Part shown: positions 54,970 to 62,048 of the stretch, in pieces | Layout: every line of letters begins with the position of its first letter | Numbering within the stretch: the stretch's first letter is position 1 | NCBI RefSeq assembly: GCF_003314995.1 | Contig: NZ_QNRH01000001.1 | Location: forward strand, 248,001-312,000 | Direction: 5' to 3' | Origin: Pseudochrobactrum asaccharolyticum | Lineage (GTDB): Bacteria > Pseudomonadota > Alphaproteobacteria > Rhizobiales > Rhizobiaceae | Length of the DNA stretch: 64,000 nt | Program-made: the position numbers and the translations under genes | Notes under the pieces: model-generated | Seen by the model: only the letters and a program-made list of their open reading frames with translations | Databases searched by the model: none | What the model was told of the DNA's origin: nothing

Positions 54970-55812
54970 ATGCATAAAGTTAAAATTACTGATCATCTGA
55001 TCCTGCTTGCCGGAGCGCTGTTTCTGATTATGCCGGTGGTGGTGGCTTTCACGACTTCCAGCCATACGGCGGCTGATATTCACTCCAACGGCTTGTCTCT
55101 GAGCTGGGGTGATAATTTCACGGAAACCTATGAAAAGGTGCTGACCCGTGAAGGTGGTTTTACCGGTCAGATCACCGGATCGCGAATGCTGATGAACTCG
55201 CTGATCCTTGGGCTCGGCTTTGCAATCGGTAAGATCGTGCTGTCGATGCTGGCGGCCTATGCGATTGTCTATTTCCGCTTCCGCTTTGCTACACTGGCTT
55301 TCTGGCTGATTTTCACCACACTGCTGCTGCCGCTGGAGGTGCGTATTGTGCCTTCCTATCAGGTGGTGTCGTCTTTCGGTATGCTCAATAGCTATTCGGG
55401 CCTGATTGTGCCGCTGTTGGCTTCTGCTACGGGTACTTTCTATTTCCGGCAGTTTTTTAAATCGGTGCCGGATGAATTGCTGGAAGCTTCCCGCATAGAC
55501 GGGGCAGGGCCGGTGAAATTCTTCATTGATGTGCTGCTGCCACTGTCACGCACCATGATTGCCGCGATGTTCATCATCATGTTTGTCTATGGCTGGAACC
55601 AATATCTCTGGCCAATGCTGGTGACGACCGATGAGAGCTTCTTCACGCTGATGCGCGGTATCAAGCAGATTTTGCAGGTGTGGGTCGGGGCGCAAATTCC
55701 GGATTATAACGAGGCTTTTGCTCTTGCCGTGCTGGCCATGGTGCCGCCGGTGCTGATCGTCGTGGTGTTCCAGCGCTGGTTCATCAAAGGCCTGACCGAG
55801 AGCGACAAGTAA
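54970..55812 (+). CDS. ugpE: Glycerol-3-phosphate importer permease UgpE
   Basis: 280-residue MalG-type permease, six helices. N-terminal helix LILLAGALFLIMPVVVAF, substrate-contact FTTLLLPLEVRIVPSYQV, and coupling loop LEASRIDGAGPVKFFIDVLLP. The ATG at 54970 is chosen over the preceding GTG; AGGA lies 7 bases upstream and ugpA ends 12 bases before. Confidence 0.95.
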   Translation: MHKVKITDHLILLAGALFLIMPVVVAFTTSSHTAADIHSNGLSLSWGDNFTETYEKVLTREGGFTGQITGSRMLMNSLILGLGFAIGKIVLSMLAAYAIVYFRFRFATLAFWLIFTTLLLPLEVRIVPSYQVVSSFGMLNSYSGLIVPLLASATGTFYFRQFFKSVPDELLEASRIDGAGPVKFFIDVLLPLSRTMIAAMFIIMFVYGWNQYLWPMLVTTDESFFTLMRGIKQILQVWVGAQIPDYNEAFALAVLAMVPPVLIVVVFQRWFIKGLTESDK

Positions 55813-55831
55813 GAGATTTTAGGAGCCTTTA

Positions 55832-56935
55832 ATGGCACAGGTTAAAATTGAAAATGTATCGAAAATCTATGCAGGCGGCACCAAAGCTGTCAGCGCAGTG
55901 AATATCGATATTAAAGACGGTGAATTCATTGTTCTGGTCGGCCCTTCCGGCTGCGGAAAATCCACGCTGCTGCGCATGGTGGCAGGGCTGGAAACCATCT
56001 CGGAAGGTGAGGTGGCAATCGGCAGCCGCACCGTGAATGAGGTGGAACCGGCAGATCGTGACATCGCCATGGTGTTTCAGAACTATGCGCTTTATCCGCA
56101 TATGACGGTCTATGATAATATGGCTTATGGTCTGCGTAACCGCAAAACGCCAAAGGCCGAGATTGAGGCGCGTGTGGCAGAGGCTGCACGGATGCTGGAG
56201 TTGGAACCTTATCTGCAACGCAAGCCGCGTGCGCTTTCCGGTGGTCAACGTCAGCGCGTGGCGATGGGGCGTGCCATTGTGCGTAAGCCTGCGGTGTTTC
56301 TGTTTGACGAACCGCTGTCCAATCTTGATGCCAAATTGCGTGTTTCCATGCGCGGAGAAATCCGCCAGCTACAGCGCCGTCTTGGTACGACTTCGATCTA
56401 TGTAACCCATGATCAGCTCGAAGCAATGACACTGGCAGACCGTCTGGTGGTTTTGAATGGCGGTGAGATTGAGCAGATCGGTGCGCCGCTTGGGATTTAT
56501 CACAGGCCTGCATCGACCTTTGTCGCCAGCTTTATCGGTTCTCCGGCGATGAACTTGGCTGACGGCACTGTGCATCAAACACAAGTAATGCTGGGCGAGG
56601 ATATTCTGAAATTGGATACACTGCCATCCGTGCAGGGCGAGCTGACAATCGGTATTCGTGCAGAAGATTTGCATATCGCTGAAGCGCATGAGCAGGCCAT
56701 TCAATTCCGCACTGAATATGTGGAAGAACTGGGCGCACAGCGTATCGTGCATGGTTATGCGGGCAATCAGAAGCTGGTCGCCGCACTGCCCCCGCAGGCT
56801 GAAATCCGCGACCAGATGCGATTGGCGGTAGCAAGTGAAAAACTGCACTTTTTTGATAAACAAACCGGTAAACGCATTGAATTGTCGCAAACTGCCGCAA
56901 CTGTTGTAAAAACAACCCAAGCTGTTTCTGCCTGA
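55832..56935 (+). CDS. ugpC: Glycerol-3-phosphate importer ATPase UgpC
   Basis: 367-residue MalK/UgpC-type ATPase with Walker [10 protein letters not shown] (about 37-45), Q loop [13 protein letters not shown], signature [15 protein letters not shown], Walker [15 protein letters not shown]-loop VTHDQLEAM and the DIAMVFQ-associated EPADRD. The C-terminal third is the regulatory MalK/OB-type domain ([25 protein letters not shown]). AGGAG lies 7 bases before the ATG; 19 bases after ugpE. Confidence 0.96.
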   Translation: MAQVKIENVSKIYAGGTKAVSAVNIDIKDGEFIVLVGPSGCGKSTLLRMVAGLETISEGEVAIGSRTVNEVEPADRDIAMVFQNYALYPHMTVYDNMAYGLRNRKTPKAEIEARVAEAARMLELEPYLQRKPRALSGGQRQRVAMGRAIVRKPAVFLFDEPLSNLDAKLRVSMRGEIRQLQRRLGTTSIYVTHDQLEAMTLADRLVVLNGGEIEQIGAPLGIYHRPASTFVASFIGSPAMNLADGTVHQTQVMLGEDILKLDTLPSVQGELTIGIRAEDLHIAEAHEQAIQFRTEYVEELGAQRIVHGYAGNQKLVAALPPQAEIRDQMRLAVASEKLHFFDKQTGKRIELSQTAATVVKTTQAVSA

Positions 56936-56950
56936 AATCTGAGAAATGAT

Positions 56951-57976
56951 ATGACTGAAGTAATGACTGTTGAAACCATGATCCATGCGCGTGTTGCTGC
57001 TCTTGATGTGCCGTCCCATGAAGAGCGTCAGAGCATCACACAGCTGGATAAAACCATGGCTGCTCATGACGCCAAGCTGGTTGCGATGGAGTGTATGACC
57101 CGTGTTGAAACCGGTGGTCAGGCTGCTTCAACAGCACCGCTGGCATTTCCGTTTAATGTCACGGCGTGGAATCTGGAGCGTTGTCTGTTCCCTGAGGCGA
57201 GTGCTGCGAAAGTGCTGGCAGAAAAACCTGCCGTGGCGCTGCTGACCGAGATGGACAATGGCATGGCGCGTACCGCACAGAAGAACATGACAGCGGAAGT
57301 CGCCCGCCATATGGATATGGAATATGCCTATGGCGTGGAGTTTATCGAGCTTGGCCTTGGTTCGGAAATCGAGCATTCCTTCTGTAAAGATGATTTCAAT
57401 GAAAAAGGTTTCCACGGCAATGCGCTGATGTCGACTGTGCCGATGCAGCGGATTTTTGTGCAGCGTCTGGCCGGTGAACGCCTGTGGTTCTTTAATGGCG
57501 GCGATCAGCCACGACTGGGTGAGCGCAATGCAATCGGCGCAGTGATTGAAACTGTTGACGGGCCGTTTCTGGCAGTGTCTGTGCATTTGGAAAGCGCATC
57601 TCCGGCAGCCTATCGTGAGAAACAGGTGGCGCAGTTGATTGATGCGCTGGAGGCGGAATTTGGCGACATGCCAATGCTGATTGGTGGCGATCTCAATACC
57701 GGCAATCATGCGGAAGGGGATTTCGAGGCAGAAGGTCTGTTCCGTGTTGCTGCCGAGCGCGGCTTTACCCGCCACAGTGGTGCATTGGATCAGATGACCA
57801 CGCGTCCAAGCCTGATTACCCGCTGGCCTGATCGCGCTATGAAACTGGACTGGTTCCTGAGCCGCGGTCTGGATATCACTGAGAGCCGCATTATCTCATC
57901 GCTGGATGATAATCAGCGTCCGCTTTCTGATCATGATCTGATCGTTTGCCGTGTTGATGGTTTCAGTGCTGCATAA
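56951..57976 (+). CDS. Endonuclease/exonuclease/phosphatase-family hydrolase in the ugp operon
   Basis: 341 residues. A charged N-terminal segment (1-62) is followed by the Mg-dependent EEP fold: NVTAWNLERC (metal site), LLTEMDNGMARTAQ (catalytic Glu), GDLNTGNHAEGDF (Asp-Leu-Asn) and SDHDLIVCRV (catalytic His). EEP members cleave phosphodiesters in nucleic acids, phospholipids or sugars. It starts 15 bases after ugpC on the same strand, so it is probably co-transcribed and could cut imported glycerophosphodiesters, a job usually done by GlpQ/UgpQ; no such gene is in the window. This role is inference. Confidence 0.85.
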   Translation: MTEVMTVETMIHARVAALDVPSHEERQSITQLDKTMAAHDAKLVAMECMTRVETGGQAASTAPLAFPFNVTAWNLERCLFPEASAAKVLAEKPAVALLTEMDNGMARTAQKNMTAEVARHMDMEYAYGVEFIELGLGSEIEHSFCKDDFNEKGFHGNALMSTVPMQRIFVQRLAGERLWFFNGGDQPRLGERNAIGAVIETVDGPFLAVSVHLESASPAAYREKQVAQLIDALEAEFGDMPMLIGGDLNTGNHAEGDFEAEGLFRVAAERGFTRHSGALDQMTTRPSLITRWPDRAMKLDWFLSRGLDITESRIISSLDDNQRPLSDHDLIVCRVDGFSAA

Positions 57977-57990
57977 TCAGTTGAATTATG

Positions 57991-58021
57991 CCGGAGGGAA
58001 GCCTGTCTTCCTTCCGGTTTT
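57991..58021 (+). terminator. Terminator after ugp operon
   Basis: CCGGAGGGAAG (57991-58001) pairs with CTTCCTTCCGG (58007-58017), one wobble, 5-base loop, followed by TTTTG. Confidence 0.85.
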
Positions 58022-58137
58022 GTAAAGAGCCTGATTGTCTCTTTATTGGGACGTTGTGGTTCCAAATAACTATCTTTTGGAGTTTTCGTCTTACGGGTAG
58101 GTTCATTTCATCAACTTGAAACCATGGAGTTTTGAAA

Positions 58138-58764
58138 ATGTCCAAGCCTTATAACCGCCTCGATAAAGACAATGCAGCCGTTCTTCTCGTAGACCATCAG
58201 ACAGGTCTGCTGTCTCTGGTTCGTGACATTGATCCTGATAAATTCAAGAACAATGTGCTGGCACTTGCTGATCTCGCAAAATATTTCAACCTGCCAACCA
58301 TTCTCACGACATCCTTCGAAGATGGCCCGAATGGCCCGCTGGTGCCTGAGCTGAAAGAGCTTTTCCCGGATGCGCCTTATATTGCCCGTCCTGGTCAGAT
58401 CAACGCCTGGGATAACGAAGATTTCGTGAAAGCCGTTAAGGCAACCGGCAAGAAACAGCTGATTATCGCTGGTGTTGTGACCGAAGTTTGTGTGGCTTTC
58501 CCTGCGCTGTCGGCTCTGGCTGAAGACTTCGAAGTGTTCGTGGTGACCGATGCGTCCGGTACATTCAATGAAATCACCCGTCATTCCGCATGGGATCGTA
58601 TGAGTGCTAACGGCGCACAGCTGATGACATGGTTCGGTCTTGCCTGTGAGTTGCACCGCGACTGGCGTAATGATGTGGAAGGTCTGGGTACTCTGTTCGC
58701 AAACCACATTCCGGATTACCGCAACCTGATTAACAGCTACAACACTGTTAAAGCTTCGAAGTAA
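58138..58764 (+). CDS. Isochorismatase-like cysteine hydrolase (YcaC type)
   Basis: 208 residues. The catalytic triad Asp is in AVLLVDHQTGL (D19), the Lys in VPELKELFPDA region, and the Cys in GVVTEVCVAFPALSALA (about 122); the cis-peptide motif GVVTEVC is typical. It belongs to the YcaC branch, of unknown substrate, seen often in proteobacteria. The ATG at 58138 has GGAG 8 bases upstream. Single gene, convergent with rpoN. Confidence 0.93.
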   Translation: MSKPYNRLDKDNAAVLLVDHQTGLLSLVRDIDPDKFKNNVLALADLAKYFNLPTILTTSFEDGPNGPLVPELKELFPDAPYIARPGQINAWDNEDFVKAVKATGKKQLIIAGVVTEVCVAFPALSALAEDFEVFVVTDASGTFNEITRHSAWDRMSANGAQLMTWFGLACELHRDWRNDVEGLGTLFANHIPDYRNLINSYNTVKASK

Positions 58765-58786
58765 TTGGGTAGCTGAGTTACTTAAG

Positions 58787-58826
58787 GATAAGACCGCGTA
58801 ATTGATTACGCGGTCTTATCTTTTTT
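58787..58826. terminator. Bidirectional terminator overlapping the rpoN stop
   Basis: GATAAGACCGCGTAAT (58787-58802) is the exact reverse complement of ATTACGCGGTCTTATC (58805-58820), a 16-bp arm with a 2-base centre, followed by TTTTTT. The rpoN stop codon (58816-58818) lies inside the 3' arm. Confidence 0.92.
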
Positions 58827-60126
58827 GGGCGTGCAATTTCATTTCCCGCCGTCGTTTTGCGGAGGAAGGAATGCCTAATTCTTCTCGATATTTGGCAACT
58901 GTCCGACGGGCGATCACAATACCTTCCGCATCAAGGTTTTGCACAATGGCCTCATCAGACAAAATGCTGTCGATGTTTTCCTGCGTAATCAGCGTGCGGA
59001 TTTTGATACGCACAGCTTCCGAGGCAATGTCATCGCCGGTTTTGCCCCTGATCGCCGCATTGAAAAAATAGCGATATTCAAACAGTCCTTGCGGGGTCAT
59101 CATATATTTCTGATTGGCAACGCGGCTGATGGTGCTTTCATGCATCTCAATCGCATCGGCCACCATCTGCATTGTCAGTGGTTTGAGCGCCTCAGCCCCG
59201 CTTTCCAAGAATGCCTGCTGGTGAGTGATGATTTTCTCACCGACATTCAGGACAGTTTGCGCACGCTGATCGAGAATACGGGTCAGCCAATTTGCCTTCT
59301 GTTTGCAGGCTCGCAGAAATTGTTTTTCTTCTTTAGAAAGGCTGCTGTCATTGAGTTTGCGGCTATAGTCCTCATTCATCAGTACACGAGGCAGAGCCTG
59401 TGGATTGAGTGCGATGCTCCATTCGCCGTTTGGTGTCTTGCTAACCAGCAAATCAGGAATGATAGTCAGGGCAGGCGTGCTGTCAAAAATTAAACCGGGT
59501 TTGGGGTTCAGGCCGCGAAGTTCGCCGAGCATTTCGCTCAGTTCTTCATCATCCGCATCGCAGAGTTTTTTGAGGGCTGTGAAATCACGTTTTGCCACCA
59601 GATCAAGATGTTTGAGCAGAATGGTCATTTCCGCAGTCAGGCGATCATCGGCAATGAGTTGCAGACGCAGACACTCCGCCAGATTGCGGGCGAAAAGTCC
59701 TGCCGGTTCAAATGTCTGACATTGGTGCAGAACACGCATTACCTGTTCTGGTGTCACATTCAGGCGCTTGGCGATTTGCGCCAAGTCTGCATGAAGATAC
59801 CCGGATTCATCCAAAGTCTCGGCAAGCAGCTCGGCAATATGCCGTTCGGTTTTATCCCTGATGCTGAGATTGATCTGCTCGGCCACATGATCTTGCAGGG
59901 AATGTTGCACGGTGCCGAAATCTTCAACAGAATAATCCGAAGTGCTGAAAGAGGGCAGCGCACCGCTTGGCGCTCTTTGCAAAAGCGGATTGGCTTCTAT
60001 TTCACTTTGTACAAAGTCTTCCAGCTCAGCACGGCTCATTTGCAGCACTTTGAGCGATTGCTGCATTTGCGGTGTCATGGTCAGTGATTGGGTCTGCCGC
60101 AGAGCGGGCTTGGAAGAGAGAGCCAT
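58816..60126 (-). CDS. rpoN: RNA polymerase sigma-54 factor RpoN
   Basis: 436 residues. Region I Gln/Leu-rich activator segment (QTQSLTMTPQMQQSLKVLQM), a short acidic region II, the core-binding domain and the C-terminal RpoN box ARRTVAKYREELGIPSS, which reads the -24 element. The ATG at 60126 is chosen because the longer frame starts inside the repeat at 60157. Slightly shorter than many rhizobial RpoN proteins (about 480-500). Unlike the usual context, neither lptB upstream nor hpf downstream is present. Confidence 0.94.
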   Translation of the reverse strand: MALSSKPALRQTQSLTMTPQMQQSLKVLQMSRAELEDFVQSEIEANPLLQRAPSGALPSFSTSDYSVEDFGTVQHSLQDHVAEQINLSIRDKTERHIAELLAETLDESGYLHADLAQIAKRLNVTPEQVMRVLHQCQTFEPAGLFARNLAECLRLQLIADDRLTAEMTILLKHLDLVAKRDFTALKKLCDADDEELSEMLGELRGLNPKPGLIFDSTPALTIIPDLLVSKTPNGEWSIALNPQALPRVLMNEDYSRKLNDSSLSKEEKQFLRACKQKANWLTRILDQRAQTVLNVGEKIITHQQAFLESGAEALKPLTMQMVADAIEMHESTISRVANQKYMMTPQGLFEYRYFFNAAIRGKTGDDIASEAVRIKIRTLITQENIDSILSDEAIVQNLDAEGIVIARRTVAKYREELGIPSSAKRRREMKLHAQKR

Positions 60127-60156
60127 TGATCTGTTTATAGCATCACTTTCAGTGTT

Positions 60157-60256
60157 AGAGCGGTTCAATTTAAAAAAATGTTGGAACCGCTCGATGTCTT
60201 TGCTTGTCGCATTGTCCTTAAGTAAAACCGCTGCGCACTTTTACGGGAAATGCTCT
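60157..60256 (-). repeat. RIME-like palindromic intergenic repeat, copy B
   Basis: Inverted copy of the element at 33048-33150. Read on the minus strand it opens AGAGCATTTCC-GTAAAAGTGCG-AGCGGTTTT as copy A does. The stem is GAGCGGTTC (60158-60166) with GAACCGCTC (60184-60192), 17-base loop. It lies between rpoN and the FGGY kinase. Confidence 0.82.
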
Positions 60257-60322
60257 ATTGATACGTCATAAAATTATTGTAAGCACGGAATCAGAATTTT
60301 CTTCTGTGCATGAGGATTGATG

Positions 60323-61990
60323 ATGCGCCACTATATTGGAATTGATGTCGGAACCGGCAGCGCCAGAGCAGGGATTTTTGACAGCAAGGGCCAGCTACTG
60401 GGCACTGCAGCCTGTGCCATTGAAACCTTTCGCCCGCAGGCGGATTTTGCACAGCAGAGCTCGGCGCATATCTGGGCATCGATCTGCAAGGCTGTAAAAC
60501 ACGCAATGACTGAAGCCGCAATCGCTGCTGACAGTGTTGCCGGTATCGGCTTTGATGCCACCTGTTCGCTGGTTGTTGCGGATGCGGAGGGCAAGCCGGT
60601 CACTGTCAGCCCGAAAGGCGAAGCGGATCAGGATGTGATCTTGTGGATGGATCACCGCGCGATTAATGATGCCGAAGAGATCACTGAAATCGGTGGCAAG
60701 GTGCTGAACCATGTCGGCGGTCGTATGTCGCCGGAAATGGAGCTGCCGAAAATCCGCTGGTTCAAGCGTGAACTGCCCCAGAGCTGGACGCAGACCGCAG
60801 CTTTCTGGGATTTGCCTGACTGGCTGGTGCATCGCGCGACCGGCACCGATATGCGCTCGCTTTGCTCGCCGGCTTGTAAATGGACTTATCTCGGCGATCG
60901 GGGTAACGCCGGAGAAGGCTGGGATAGTGCGTTTCTTGAGAATATCGGCCTTGAAGAACTGGGTGACGACAATTTTGTTGCCATTGGCAACCGCTTCGGT
61001 GCGGCTGGTGAACTAGCCGGACAATTGTCGGAACAGGCCGCAACGGAGCTTGGTCTTAAAGCCGGTATCGCCGTTTCAACCGGCCTGATTGATGCTTATT
61101 CCGGTGCGCTCGGCACACTGGCCGTTGAGGACAATGCCGGTGTGAGTGCAACAGAACAGCGTCTGGCGCTGATCGCCGGTACCTCAACCTGCCATATTGC
61201 TCTGAGCAAAGAGCCGGTTTTTGTCTCGGGTGTCTGGGGGCCATATTATTCGGCTCTGCTGCCTGATCTCTGGGCAAATGAAGGTGGGCAGTCGGCCGCT
61301 GGTGCTTTGATTGATGCGGTGATCGCGCGTCATGCGGTCTCCGTTAAACTAGTAGCAGAAAATCCGGGTAAGCGTATTGCCGATCTGCTGGATGCGCATC
61401 TGGCTAAAATGGCTGAAGAAACGGCAACTCTGACCCGTCATCGTCATGTGCAGCCGGATTTCCACGGCAACCGCTCACCACTGGCGGAAAGCTGGCGTAA
61501 GGGCGCGATTGTTGGTCTGACACTGGATCACGAACTGGATGATCTAGCACTGGATTATCTCGCCACCATTCAGGCGCTGGCCTATGGCACAAGACACATT
61601 CTTGAAGAAATGCGCCATGAAGGCATGGAGATTGATACGCTGGTGGTCTCCGGCGGTCTGGCGCGTAATCAGCTTTATTTGCGTGAGCATGCAGACGCTA
61701 CCGGTTGTCGTGTGCTGGTGCCGGAACAGGCCGAGCCAGTGCTGCTGGGTTCTGCCATGCTTGGTGCTGTTGCCAGCGGTGATTTCACGAACTTGCTGGA
61801 AGCAATGGCAGCGATGAGTGGCAAGGGTGAAGTGCTGGAGCCACGTAGTGGTGAAATCGCTGGCTATCACGATGCAAAATATCTGGTCTATCGCCGTATG
61901 CAGATGGATTATGCCGATTACGCAGAACTGATGGATGAAAATCCGGCTGTTGATGATGAAGATGAAACTGAGTCTGATTTAACTGCTTGA
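60323..61990 (+). CDS. FGGY-family carbohydrate kinase (ribulokinase-like)
   Basis: 555 residues of the FGGY kinase fold (actin-like ATPase). N-domain starts YIGIDVGTGSARAGIFD; D-ribulokinase-type markers are VAGIGFDATCSLVV, ILWMDHRAINDA and the late VSGGLARNQLY. The group containing yeast YDR109C and human FGGY phosphorylates D-ribulose or D-ribitol-type sugars, so that is the likely class; exact substrate is unproven. Two ATGs (60320, 60323) are possible; GAGG (60312-60315) fits 60323 better. Divergent from rpoN. Confidence 0.9.
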   Translation: MRHYIGIDVGTGSARAGIFDSKGQLLGTAACAIETFRPQADFAQQSSAHIWASICKAVKHAMTEAAIAADSVAGIGFDATCSLVVADAEGKPVTVSPKGEADQDVILWMDHRAINDAEEITEIGGKVLNHVGGRMSPEMELPKIRWFKRELPQSWTQTAAFWDLPDWLVHRATGTDMRSLCSPACKWTYLGDRGNAGEGWDSAFLENIGLEELGDDNFVAIGNRFGAAGELAGQLSEQAATELGLKAGIAVSTGLIDAYSGALGTLAVEDNAGVSATEQRLALIAGTSTCHIALSKEPVFVSGVWGPYYSALLPDLWANEGGQSAAGALIDAVIARHAVSVKLVAENPGKRIADLLDAHLAKMAEETATLTRHRHVQPDFHGNRSPLAESWRKGAIVGLTLDHELDDLALDYLATIQALAYGTRHILEEMRHEGMEIDTLVVSGGLARNQLYLREHADATGCRVLVPEQAEPVLLGSAMLGAVASGDFTNLLEAMAAMSGKGEVLEPRSGEIAGYHDAKYLVYRRMQMDYADYAELMDENPAVDDEDETESDLTA

Positions 61991-62017
61991 CCTTACTATT
62001 ATAGGAACCTTTATCCT
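61987..62017 (+). promoter_or_regulatory. Candidate MerR/CueR-type promoter of the copper ATPase
   Basis: TTGACC (61987-61992) and TATCCT (62012-62017) are separated by 19 bases, the long spacer used by MerR-family activators. The spacer holds a partial dyad, TTACTAT-T-ATAGGAA (61993-62007), with symmetric A..T ends. The -35 overlaps the kinase stop codon. Confidence 0.5.
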
Positions 62018-62038
62018 GCTTATCAGTTGATAAGCAGG
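62015..62038 (+). promoter_or_regulatory. Hairpin overlapping the copA ribosome site
   Basis: CCTGCTTATCA (62015-62025) pairs perfectly with TGATAAGCAGG (62028-62038). The SD-like AGGAGAGG (62036-62043) begins inside the 3' arm, so the stem could limit translation. It may instead be a terminator for the kinase gene, but no T run follows. Confidence 0.5.
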
Positions 62039-62048
62039 AGAGGTTTTT

